Assembly (NCBI GenBank): GCA_033065855.1
Contig: JAVXUO010001609.1
Location: forward strand, 1-64,000
Source of the DNA: Escallonia rubra
Lineage: Eukaryota > Streptophyta > Magnoliopsida > Escalloniales > Escalloniaceae
Reading direction: 5' to 3'
Length of the DNA: 64,000 nucleotides
Shown one piece after another: positions 1-9,859 of the stretch; position 1 is the stretch's first letter; each line of letters starts with the position of its first letter. Below the pieces are notes generated by a model that saw nothing but the letters and a program-made list of their open reading frames with translations, was not told where the DNA came from and did not search any database. The position numbers and the translations under genes were made by a program.

Positions 1-167
1 ACTTTGGCGACAAGAATATGTTTGTTATAAATTGTCGTAAATGTTCGATGAAAGATGCATTTTGACCAGTTGATAGCGTTGAATAATTGAACGTTGAATG
101 CGTGACGTGTTGCACAAAATAGGACCCCTGGTGGGCCATTGGGTCCGACTAAGATAGGTCGGGAACA
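1..167 (-). repeat. 3' LTR of the Tat element, first 167 bp only
   Basis: These bases match 13820-13986 with scattered substitutions and a few small indels. Both copies end on the plus strand in TCGGGAACA, that is, the LTR starts TGTTCCCGA on the element strand. The rest of this LTR lies to the left of the window. Confidence 0.85.
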
Positions 168-178
168 TAAGCCCCCTG
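168..178 (-). other. candidate polypurine tract
   Basis: Just upstream of the 3' LTR on the element strand is CAGGGGGCTTA, a short purine-rich run in the position of the plus-strand primer. It is short and ends in TTA, so the assignment rests on position rather than on quality. Confidence 0.4.
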
Positions 179-574
179 CGTGTGGTGTGCGTTGAAGGGC
201 AGCCCGAGCGGGCGCCGCACGCATGAACGGTGTAGCGTGCAATCGGGTAGCGTGAATTTTGTAAAATAGCTAACAAGAAATTGTAATGCAAAGGATGTAC
301 GTAGATGTGTTCCGTAAAAAAAAAAAAAAAAAAGAGGAATGTAGCACTAAAAATAGAAGTTGCGTTGCAAAAAAGGCAATGCGTGCAAATTTGGATAGTG
401 GAAAATATGAATTTTTGAAAAATGTTGTGGCGATTTTTTGATGGAAACATAGTGCGCAAAAATAAAGTAAGCGCTAAAAAGCTTATCCGTTTGAAAATAG
501 AGTTGTTGGGTTTTGGGAGGAAAAGTTTTTATTTGAATTTTGAATGGGTGGTCAAGATTGAATGTTGGCCCACC
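179..574. other. noncoding 3' region of the Tat element, upstream of the antisense gene
   Basis: AT-rich sequence with an 18-A run near 317-334 and no convincing ORF. It separates the 3' LTR from the TATA box of the plus-strand gene and would be that gene's promoter region. Confidence 0.5.
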
Positions 575-585
575 TATATATAAAG
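575..585 (+). promoter_or_regulatory. TATA box of the antisense PMD gene
   Basis: TATATATAAAG is followed within about 90 bp by a GA-rich stretch (585-665) like a plant 5' leader and then by GC-rich coding-like sequence on the plus strand. It faces away from the 3' LTR and into the element, opposite to pol. This suggests the captured gene carried its own Pol II promoter. No transcript evidence is available. Confidence 0.5.
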
Positions 586-1976
586 AGAGAGAGGAAAGAA
601 GTCTTGCACAATTTTTATTTGCACCTTACATTCAAGAGAAGAGAGAGAGAGAGAGAACAAAAAGGAGATGGTGAGAGAAGGGAAGGAAGTGGCCGAGGGG
701 TCGGCCGGTGTAGGGGGTCGGCGGGTAGGGGTCGGCTCTGGTGGTGGGGAGAGGGAAGGAAGAGGGGAAGAAGGGAGGAGAGGGGGGAAAGGGGAGTCTC
801 GGCCACCCATGGTGGGTCGACCAGCCATGGGAGCTCGGCGGGTGCAGCTGGCATCGAGGGAAAGGGAAGAGAAGGAGGGGAAAGAAGAGAAGACGCCTCG
901 ACCAGCGTGGGGGGGTCGGCGGCCTCAATGGGGTCAGTGGGTCTAGGGGGGTCGGCGGTGGTGGTGAGAGAGAGGGCCACGCCTGCTGAGCCGACGCCGG
1001 TGCTGAAGAAAGTGAAGCAGAAGATGTGGGCGAAGCCGCGAGGTGCGACGGTTAGCGCATTGCGGCCACCGCGGGTCATGACAAGGGCGCTCGTGTCAGC
1101 GCCGCCAACAGATGAGGCCGCAACTGCGCCTGGTAGGGAGATGGGAGTGCCATTGACCTTTGACGATGGTTCGGTGAGGACGTATGATCCGGACCAAAAT
1201 AAGACGAACACACTGCTGGGAGTGAAATGAGTGGTACCGTGAGTACCTAATCGGGATCTGTGGAGGGAGTTGGTCATCCGGGTGGCTGATGGAGCTTTCA
1301 CGGTACCGTGGAGTGGTTCGTCGATGGGAGAGGAGCCACGGGTGCCGTCACCATATTTGCAGGATTCGAGCTGGGAGGAGGCGCCTGTGATGTTGCCGAG
1401 ATACGCACCGGGGTTGTTGGTGGAGAGGGAGGATATACCCTGGTCGCCTGTGGTTTTCAAGGGCCATAGTGTGATGCCGATAGGGTGGGACTTCTGGTGC
1501 GAGCATATGGTGGAGACGCCGCGGTGGGCAGGTCTGTTGTAGACATTGGGGTTACTGCCAGCGATAGATATTACCGGGAGAGGACTGGAGTTGTATAAGG
1601 ATACACCCGTGATGACCCTACTGTTGTCGAGGTGGAGCACACAGTCACATACCTTTATGACCGAGTTTGAAGATATCAGGCCGACGCAGCTTGATGTGCT
1701 GATGCTGACAGGGCTGCCGATGCACGGGAAGTTGGATGCGCAAGTGACGCGACTGAGTGGAGAGGAGCGGCTGTTGCAGACACAGCTACTAGATATCTTA
1801 TCAGATACGAGGCAGCACCGGAAGGGGACATACGGTGGGTGGCTCCGACTGTTCTATGGGACGCCGCAGGCAAAGTCAGGACAGAAGTTGGGCAATGTCG
1901 CTCATTTCGTGATGGGGTCGTATCACAAGAATGAGCGGTACGAGATTGTGGCGTTCTTGGTGATGTTCCTGTCGAG

Positions 1977-2063
1977 GTAAGCGTTGTATTGTCGATTTAT
2001 GGTATGCGTGTATATGCGGTATGTTAGTCTTGTCATGTATAATGAGTTGTTGTGTGCTTGCAG
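1977..2063 (+). other. spliceosomal intron inside the PMD domain
   Basis: The donor GTCGAG^GTAAGC and acceptor GTGCTTGCAG^ATTTATG bracket 87 bp (29 codons). Removing them joins two conserved PMD blocks (..VMFLSR and FMFEGTPED..) in the same frame. The intron is antisense to the retroelement's genomic RNA, so it would not be spliced out during retrotransposition. Confidence 0.75.
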
Positions 2064-3277
2064 ATTTATGTTTGAGGGGACGCCGGAGGACGGTATTTCC
2101 CCGAGGGTGTTTCCCCTAGCTATTTGGATGGCGCAGGGCAAGCGTGTCGGGTTGGCTCCCGTATATCGGGGCGCATTGTACTCGCGGCTAGATCAGTTCG
2201 TGAATGATGTGAAGCGGTCACATGGGCGGTATCAGGTGGCGACATACGTGGACTGGATGTTCCTACAGAGATATTTGTACGAGTGCTTCCCAGACTATCG
2301 GCCGACAGGATATCCGCTTGAGCATCCGATACCGACGATGAGGATAGTGACACGGGCAGGTCGGTCGCGGGAGGTTACGTTGTGGAGCAGTAGGTCACGG
2401 GCATTTGCATGGGCAGGCATCAGGAGGCCGGAGTGTCTGTTGGCGCGGCTCATAGATACACGGGAGGCATGCTCGGTGCGGCCGTATAGAGGCATGCATG
2501 CGTCATATGGAGTACCACCCTGGTTGCATGGACAGGAGATGACAACAGACCTGACCAAGAGGGGAGACCTGGGGCCGACAGAACTCGTATTTCTGGTGGG
2601 CCTATTTTCCGGGCTGGCTTCCGGTTATGACAAATGATGGCAGGAAGTCCGCCGAGAACTTGTACTATGTGGCGAGGTATAGCCCGGACCAGCTGTCACT
2701 GGCATTTGGGTATGACTTAGAGTCGCCATGTGGGTATCGTAGCCCGTGGAGTGTGACGACCGCCTTGGGGTATACGCGATATGACAGAGTCCGTGAGTGG
2801 CCGGCACTGGTGACAGAGTGGAGGCGGCCGGGGACAGAGGTAGCAGGGGCAGTGACAGTGGAGTATGCACGGTGGTGGGAGCGGCTACGAGGTAGATGGG
2901 TAGAGTAGTTGGCACAGCTGCCAGCTACACGTCGGTGTGTTGATGTGTTTGCATGTGACCGGGCATTGAGCTTGATATCGGCTACAGCTGCAAAACAGTC
3001 GAGCATGCTGGCGTTAGTGTCCGGGAGTGCTACTATGAGCATGAAGATGGATGTAGAGGAGGAGGGCGAGGGGTCTGATGACCATGCCCCGGGGGAGGAC
3101 CGTGGAGAGGAGTCGGTGGTGCAGGCGCCGAGGGTGTCAGGGGCTGGCAAGGGTCTGTTGTCGGCACTTCGAGTGGGGATGATGGAGACTACTCGTCAGG
3201 CTAGTGCAGGGACATCAGCCCCACGCCTATCAGGGTCGAAGAGGCCGCGCGAGGCATTAGAGGAGCCAGAGGCCGAT

Positions 3278-3367
3278 GTATGTTTTGTGTTGATGTTTCC
3301 GTTAAGTTTTTTTTTTCTATTGGTTGCACTTGATAATAGAGGTACATGGACTAAAGGTGATTGACAG
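3278..3367 (+). other. second intron of the PMD gene
   Basis: The donor GCCGAT^GTATGT, a T-rich tract (3307-3318) and the acceptor GATTGACAG^GAGCATG bracket 90 bp in phase 0. They link an acidic EEPEAD segment to EHEELAVEGG in the same frame. Confidence 0.7.
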
Positions 3368-4193
3368 GAGCATGAGGAGTTGGCGGTTGAGGGGGGTAGC
3401 GATGCGGGTGCCGCTGCCAAGGCGGAGGAGGCGATGGCAGCCGAGGCTGGCGGGCCAGCAGATAGGGATGAGATGGAGGCGGTCGGCACTTTAGGGACTG
3501 GGGTGAGTAGGAGGGTGAGTCCATTACCGGGCGCTGAGGAGACAGTGGAGGACCTGTACGGTGGACCGGTGGACGAGTCGATGATGTTTGATGCCAGTGG
3601 CTACTAGTGGATGGGCACAGAGACAGAGGCCGCGGTATGTGAGCATAAGGACCCAGTGGAGCTGGAGCTTGTGGTTGCAGCCCCGGTGCATGAGCGGGAG
3701 ATGTCGGTTCAGCCTGTTGTGGAGCGTCAGCAGGACGCATCGTCAGGGTTGGCGATCGAGGCTGGTGCGACACTGCTAGCGATGCACTCAGAAACTGTTG
3801 GTGCGCAGACGGCATGAAGAGTGTCAGAGACGCCTGTAGTGGGTGGGAATGGGGCAGCAGTCGGAGAGGCCAGTACTGGCTCCTCGAGTGGGTAGGCAGA
3901 TGTGGCATTGTGGGAGGGTCTCTAGTTACCTGTCGAGACGATGCGCCGGCTGGAGCTGGTGAAGGTAGCGTTCCCACAGACATTTGAGGGGGTGACGGTG
4001 GGCAACCCGGTACTGCAGAGGTGGGTGTATGCAGGATTTGTGGAGTGGTTGCTGCCATTTGCTACTGTGCCACCGGCAGGTTGGACAATGGAGTTCATCA
4101 GTCGGTCACTGTCAGAGTTCGCGCCGTTTACATCACTGGGCCTATAGTTAGACTGGTTGGCAAACTTTTTTAGGTCGAGGAGCGAGGGGGGCT

Positions 4194-4520
4194 ATGGGGG
4201 AGATGATGGCCGTTGTGCACATGGAGGAGACGTTGCTGGAGAGGCGACGAACTAGGTTGGAGGTGGAGCGATCAGAGATTGCTGGGGAGCTGGCCGAGAT
4301 TGATGGGCAGGTTGCAGACATAGAGAGGCAGTTGATCGACCTGCAAAGACAGCTTGGCGACTTACAGAGGCGACGTGCCGAGGTGGAAGTTCGAGAGGCC
4401 GAGCGACTGAGGCGGCATGCTGAGTTTGAGGCTAGATGGTCTGCGCTGCAGGCTCAGCGTCAAACATTGGAGGCTTTTAGCCTGCATCCAGCTGCAGCTT
4501 TATCATCTAGTTTTCCGTAG
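4194..4520 (+). pseudogene. C-terminal coiled-coil segment of the antisense PMD protein
   Basis: This 108-residue reading is almost entirely heptad-like: LAEIDGQVADIERQLIDLQ, then QLGDLQRRRAEVEVREAERL, before a short Ser/Ala/Pro tail. It lies in a different frame from the preceding PMD tail (which ends at 4145). Either a frameshift or an unrecognised intron joins them. The T-rich AG at 4165-4172 resembles an acceptor, but no good donor is close by. PMD-transposon proteins commonly end in a coiled coil, which supports the link. Confidence 0.6.
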
Positions 4521-4965
4521 GGTGACTGATACTTTGATGTAGTAAGAGCGCCCGATAGTGGCCAGCAAACTCCAAATGTATATTGTATATGTTGATGTTA
4601 TGAGTATGGCTGCTTGTTGTCTTGTGGTTGTTTCTTGTGGTTGATGCATTGTGTGCTTTTTTTTCTTCATGTTGCGATGGTTGAATGTCTTGCATATGAT
4701 GGCTGCCTGCTGGTGTTCCCCCCTCCCCGACGATAGCAAATGACTTGGTGACCATAGATGAAAATAAGTGTATGATAAACACAAGCATATGTAGCAGAAT
4801 GACTGTGTATTGATAGTACTTGGGCCAAAATGTGATTACATAAGGAAAAACTTGTAATAAGCAACAAAAGTTACAAGTCATAAACATGTGTGCATATACA
4901 AAAAATGTTGTGTAAATGTTCTAAATTGTGGGTGGGTAGGGCTGGGGGGGACAATCCGCAGCTGG
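4521..4965. other. spacer between convergent PMD and pol genes
   Basis: AT-rich, with no ORF worth calling. The plus-strand PMD gene and minus-strand pol end towards each other here, so their 3' ends and poly(A) sites should fall in this interval. Confidence 0.5.
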
Positions 4966-6180
4966 TTATGCATAATATTTCTTCAGGTAGAGGCCGTTAA
5001 CAGGGGCTGTGATCTGTCCGTCATCTGGATTGAGTAGGAGGTAGGAACCGTTGTTTCTGGCTGTATGCACTTCAAATAGTCCTTCCCAGTTTGGTGTGAA
5101 CTTAGGGGCTGACACGTTGGCACGTACATTCTTGGCGGCTTGGAGGACAAGGTCACCTTCTACAAAGGATCGATGATTGACTGTCTTCTCGTAGGCTTTC
5201 ACAAGCTATTCATGATATTTTTTCATTCGACGCATGGCGTTGGCTCTCCTTTCATCAAGGCCCTCAAGGGCCACCATTCTGGTTTCCTCCTCCCCGAGAC
5301 CACTGCTTAGGGAGAGTCGAGCCGAGATGACTGCAATTTTGGCTGGTACCACACACTCGTCCCCATAGACAAGGGAAAAGGGTGTGGCATTTGTGGTTGC
5401 ATGCCTGGAAGTTTTGTAAGCCCAAAGGGCAAGGCTTAGCTTTTCGGACCATGAACCACTCGCCTTATGGACCATTCGTGATAGTACCTGCAGTAGAGTC
5501 TTGTTAGAAGCTTCAGCTTGACCATTCCCTTGTGGGTAGTAAGGGGTTGATGTGGCATGGTTGATGTCATCCGCTTTCACGAGAGTCCGAACATCCCTGT
5601 TGATGAATGATGTGCCGTTGTCAGAGATGATGCACCAGGGGATGCCGAAGCGACAGATGATGTGATCGCGCAAGAAGTTGGCAATGGCGCCCCCCGTGGC
5701 TCTTCGCAGAGGTATGGCTTCGACCCATTTTGTGAAACGCTCCGTCGCGACCATGATCCATATGTGACCCTTCGAGGGCGGGTGTATAGGGCCGATGAGG
5801 TCGAAAGCCCAAGAGAGAAATGGCCAAGGGGCCATGATCATGCGAAGGTCGGACGTCGGCGTGTGCATTCTGTCAGCGTGTTTCTGGCAGGGTTGGCAGT
5901 GTCGGACATGGGAGATGGAATCAGATTCCATAGTCAGCCAATAGTACCCTAACCTTAGCAGTTCTGCGTACAGCTTTTGAGATCCTTGATGTTCCCCACA
6001 AGCACCGTTGTGCAATTCATTAATCACTTCCACGGCTTGGGCACCTTGCAAGCATCTCAGGGTGCGCCCTGAAAACCCTTTGCGAAACAACTCACCTTCC
6101 GTTACAAAATATCTGACCAATTTTTGTTTGATGGATCGTGCCGAGCTACGGTCAGGTGGTAGAATCCCATGAGATAGATA
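4966..6180 (-). pseudogene. integrase region of Tat pol
   Basis: Integrase joins element cDNA to host DNA. The minus strand shows an HHCC zinc-binding module (HNGACGEHQ ... HCQPCQKH) followed by the catalytic core: FDLIGPIHPPSKGH with the first Asp, IISDNGTSF with the second, and GNGQAEASNKTL with the Glu, so the DDE triad is kept. The C-terminal region ends NGLYLKKYYA with a natural stop at 4966-4968. In-frame TAG codons at 5206-5208 and 6193-6195 interrupt it. Both can arise by single C-to-T or G-to-A changes, and the frame itself is not shifted. Confidence 0.88.
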
Positions 6181-6192
6181 CTGGATGAAAGG

Positions 6193-6585
6193 CTACCGCC
6201 AGTCACCCTCGACGTTGATTACAAGAGCTTCAGCACTATCTGGCGCATATAGGCATTCGGGATAATCATGTTGTACATGTGAAGCATCCTTGGCCATGGA
6301 TGGCCAAAAGAGGCCCATGCGCTGGAGGCGACGGTATAGGGGGGGACCGTCGAGGCCACAACATTTCTGATGGCCGAGCTGTAGTTTGTGCTTTGTTTCT
6401 TCCGATGCCAAACACCTGGCCAGAGTGCCTCCGAGACATCGTCTGTACAAGACGTCTCCTAACATCAAAAAGTCTGTAAGGGTAGAGGCAGAAGCAAGAG
6501 ATGGCACCTTAAATTGGTCGACGATCGGCTGCCTCCAATCATCTGCAGTAGTGTCCTTCGGGACTAAGTTCAATGATGTGTATGG
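6193..6585 (-). pseudogene. additional H2C2-like module upstream of integrase
   Basis: A second segment resembles the integrase N-terminal zinc module: LYRRCLGGTLARCL, then GHQKCCGLDG and LYRRLQRMGLFWPSMAKD, then DYPEC. It lies directly upstream of the canonical module at 5900-6120 and in the same frame. One Cys of the expected pair reads Tyr and the HxxxH spacing is poor, so metal binding is probably lost. It is bounded upstream by a TAA at 6586-6588. Confidence 0.6.
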
Positions 6586-7203
6586 TTATGTCCTCCTTAT
6601 TATGGTTAGCATGCGTTGTTCGCCGTCAACTTTTATCTTTGACGCGATCGTGGCCAAGCTGTCCGCATGTCTGTTGTGGCACCTGTTGTGATGTTCATAG
6701 TGGACATGGCCAAGTCTTCCTTCCAAGTGTTGCACCAGGGCACGATAAGGTGTCAAGGCTGGCTCCTTGACTGCGAACTCTCCATCAGCCTGTTTCATGA
6801 TCAAGTTTGAGTCTCATTTCATGCATAATGATGTATCCCCCATACTGGTAGCTAGCATTAGGCCAATGACAAGGGCCTCGTACTCAGCTGCATTGTTGGA
6901 TACCGAGAATGCCAGTTTGAAGGATAGGGATATGGTAACACCCCCTGGATTCCAAAGGACTATGTCGGCGCCCCCTTGCCGAAGTGGAGTTCCATGGGGA
7001 CATTTGCTAGTGGCTGAGTCGTCGAACTCAAGCGTCCATAATTCATCAATGTTGGCGATCAGTGTCGTTTCCTCCCCAGGTAATTGATCTGAGGTCGGTT
7101 CATATTGTTGGCGTGGGAAGAAGGCCAAGAAGTCTGCAAGTGCTTGGTTCCGTAGAGCTGTATGATTCTTGATGGATAAGCCGAACTCGGCCAAGAGCAG
7201 CAA
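6586..7203 (-). pseudogene. second (archaeal-type) RNase H domain
   Basis: This is a separate RNase H after the one next to RT, the feature that defines Tat-lineage pol. Visible pieces are LWTLEFDDSATSK (first Asp), FSVSNNAAEYEALVIGL (Glu) and CHNRHADSLATIA (third Asp). A TGA at 6814-6816 splits the domain and a TAG at 7204-7206 precedes it. About ten extra residues after the first Asp (PHGTPLRQGG) are typical loop variation. Confidence 0.8.
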
Positions 7204-8541
7204 CTAATGGGTAAGCCGGCCAGACAGGGCATGGCGTGTGAGCATGTATTGTAGTGGATCAGCCTTGGTGACAAGTGTGATCTGGTGCGACAAAAAGTAG
7301 TGTCAGAATTTCTACGAGGCGTAGACCAAGGCTAAGTAGTGCTTCTCGAGCTCAAAGTAATTGGCTTCGGGTCCCTTGATTGACCGACTGAGATAATAAA
7401 CTGGACGTTCCACGCCATCCACCTCTTGGGCGAGTAATGCCCCTATGGACCTGGGCGTGGAGGTCAAGTAAAACAAGAGTGGTATACCTCGTTGTGGCAT
7501 GACCATGGTTTGCGGTGACATGAGGACTGCCTTGATCTGTTTGAATGCTTGTTGTTGGGGCGCACCCCAACTCCACGGTGCGCTTTTGCGCGACAAATGC
7601 TGGAAGGGTATGATAAGTTCGGCCAAGGCAGGGATGAATCAGCGGAGATACGAAACCTTGCCGAGGAAGCTCTTCAACTGTCTGGTGCTCTTGGGAGGGG
7701 GCATCTCTTGGATAGAGGCGGCCTTAGAAGGGTCAACGTCGATGCCTTGTCGACTGACCAAGAAGCCAAGGAATTTTTCGGAGGAAACTCCAAAGGCACA
7801 TTTCAGTGGGTTTATCCGTATATTGTACTGGCGACAACGATCAAAGACTGCTCGAAGGTCCGCGAGGTGATCACTTTCCTTCTTAAACTTGATAATGAGA
7901 TCGTTGACATAGTCTTCCACTGTACGATGTATCATGTCGCGAAAGATGGCGGTCATCGCCCTTTGATAGGTAGCACCCGTATTCTTGAAACCGAAGGGCA
8001 TGACCTTTCAACGAAAGTTACCCATGGGTGTTCGGAAGGCGGTCTTGGCATAGTCTGTCGGGTTCATTCGAATTTGGTTGTAGCCGGCGAAACCATCCAT
8101 GAAAGACAAGGTCTCGTGTCCGTCGGCAGCCTCCGTAAGCATGTCGATGTTGGGCAATGAGAACTCGTCTTTGGGGCATGCTTTGTTCAAGTCCCGAAAG
8201 TCAATACAAACGTGGACTTAGCCATTCTTCTTTTGTACAGGGACAACATTGGCCAGCCATATGGGGTGAGTGATAGGTTCAATAAAGCCAGCCTGCATAA
8301 GTCGATTTATCTCTTGTTTAATCTTTAATTCGAGCTCGGGGCGGAAAGACTGCGGATGTTGTCAGACAGGTCTGGATCCGGTAGCGATGTTGAGATGGTG
8401 CGTCACCAAGGCGGGATCCAATCCAGGCATTTCGTTGTAACTCTATGCCAATACATCACGATATTCGTGAAGGAGGGTAACCAATTCCTCTCTTCGGCCT
8501 GGGGCGAGTTTTGTGCCAATGTATGGTAATCGAGGTTCCTA
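7204..8541 (-). pseudogene. reverse transcriptase and first RNase H of Tat pol
   Basis: RT copies the element RNA to cDNA. The minus-strand frame shows LMQAGFIEPI, IDFRDLNKACPKDEF, LSFMDGFAGYNQIRM (first catalytic Asp), MPFGFKNTGATYQRAM and then DYVNDLIIK where the family has YVDD. The codon at 7903-7905 gives Asn in place of the catalytic Asp. RNase H follows (7312-7560) with LLFYLTSTPRSIGALLAQE. In-frame stops lie at 7303, 7312, 7639, 8008, 8218, 8362, 8443 and 8539, with no frameshift over 1.3 kb. The domain is catalytically dead. Confidence 0.9.
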
Positions 8542-8791
8542 GCACGGGTTAGCCATGTTGATTTCTTCAAGATCTTCGACTTGCAGTCGAGGGCCATCTT
8601 CATAGCAGGGCAGGGCAGCGCCCGGGGTAAGCTCGGGGTCTGGCGAGCAATGCTCGACCGCGCAACACCATTCTGTCTCCGTGGGCGGGTCAGGGTCGAG
8701 GGGGTTAGATGACGGACCTCCTGAAGCCCCCGCACACCGTCATAACTAGTAGATCAATTTTCCGTCTTTGACGATGCGTTGGAAGGTTGGT

Positions 8792-9427
8792 TCAGGTTTT
8801 TGTTTCTTGGACTTGGGGGATGAAGGCGGAGGAGTTGGTTGTGACAGCGGGCGGCGGCGCTGATGTTGATCCTTTGTTCTTGGTACTTTTCTTGGTCTTA
8901 GACTTGGGAGGCTTGTTTTCACACAGCTCATCCCAATTTGGCAACTTGGTTGAATGTATATGAGTAGCATTCTCACCATCCTTAGCAAGCTCAGTGAAGA
9001 AGGAGGCCACGTCGAAGTAAGATTTGGCACATTCGAAAGGGGCCTTGGTTGCGGGGATTGTCATCGATACCTCATGTCCCGCAGGACCGGCCACCAGTTT
9101 CACACACTTGTGGTACGTTGAGGGAACGACCTTGTTAACATGAATCCAAGGTCGGCCAAGTAGGAGGTGGAAGGCAGACTCGCTGTCTATCACGTGAAAA
9201 GTAGTGTCGCGACGGACAGTTCCGACCATGAGGTCGACAGTGATATGGCCGAGGGTCGACTGGGGACCCTGCCCAAAGCCAATAATCTTGACGGGGTCGC
9301 GGATGATCTTTCTTGGAGGAATGCCAACCCGTTGCAAGGTGATGAGATGCATGATGTTGATTGAGGCATTATAGTCTATTAAGGCGCGGCGAAAGCCCGT
9401 GCCATTAACGGTGCATTCGAGGTACAA
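8792..9427 (-). pseudogene. retroviral-type aspartic protease region
   Basis: This segment processes gag-pol. It reads VNGTGFRRALIDYNASINIM and later FHLLLGRPWIH, the two landmark strands of gypsy proteases. The active-site DxG appears as DYN, which would abolish activity. Its frame differs from the RT frame, so a frameshift lies between about 8735 and 8792. The C-terminal Lys/Ser/Pro-rich stretch is the usual linker to RT. Confidence 0.78.
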
Positions 9428-9859
9428 CGGTCGGTTGTGGTGTTCGATTGGTGGCGAGTACTCGTCCGAGAAAATAAATACGGTAGAAGGGATGTGTCTG
9501 AGTTCAGCTTGGGCGGTGAAACATTCAGAACCGAGGCCTATGGTGACCTCGATCAGACAGTTTGAGAGGTAGGTCCGTGCCGCGGGTGAAAACCCTATTT
9601 CATAAAAAAATACCAGTAATCTTTGTCATTTGTCCGGCTGAGGACACTGGCTGAGGAGCGGATGACACACAAGGTGTGACCGTAGGAATGACCTCTGTAG
9701 GGGCTTCGGGGATGATAGGCTCGAAGTGGTTAGTAACGGCCATGAGCACATGATGCTCCTGGTTGTTGTTGCCATGGTGTGGCTAAGGGTGCCTACGCAC
9801 ATCGTTGTTCTTCCGTAACTTTAGGTCGCCTGACGAGACCTTCCTTGCAAAGATAGCGC

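Larger units (their letters stand above)
928..4147 (+). pseudogene. plant mobile domain (PMD, aminotransferase-like) protein, antisense to the retroelement
   Basis: PMD proteins occur both as host MAIN/MAIL-type nuclear proteins and inside plant transposons. Here the plus strand shows an N-terminal basic region (from about 928), then PMD hallmarks at 1546-1976 such as WSTQSHTFMTEFEDIRPT and DVLMLTGLPMHG. After an intron follow FMFEGTPEDGISP, FPLAIWMAQGKR and a basic/aromatic block to about 2600. Beyond a frameshift near 2600-2630 the domain ends with ENLYYVARYSPDQL and EYARWWERL (2650-2890). An acidic, Ala/Glu-rich tail continues across a second intron. In-frame stops at 1228, 1237, 1540, 2906, 3605 and later, plus the frameshift, make this a pseudogene. 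The start is uncertain: ATG 928 is in the PMD frame, while ATG 668 opens another frame. Extra ORFs, including antisense ones, are known in Tat-lineage elements. Confidence 0.8.

Noticed and set aside
25..459. 144-codon minus-strand ORF at the left edge
   Set aside because: Runs through the LTR end and a poly(A/T) tract; no conserved motif.
615..1640. 341-codon minus-strand ORF
   Set aside because: Shadow of the GC-rich plus-strand PMD gene; Ser/Pro-rich with no domain.
3351..4058. 235-codon minus-strand ORF
   Set aside because: Pro/His-rich mirror of the acidic PMD tail.
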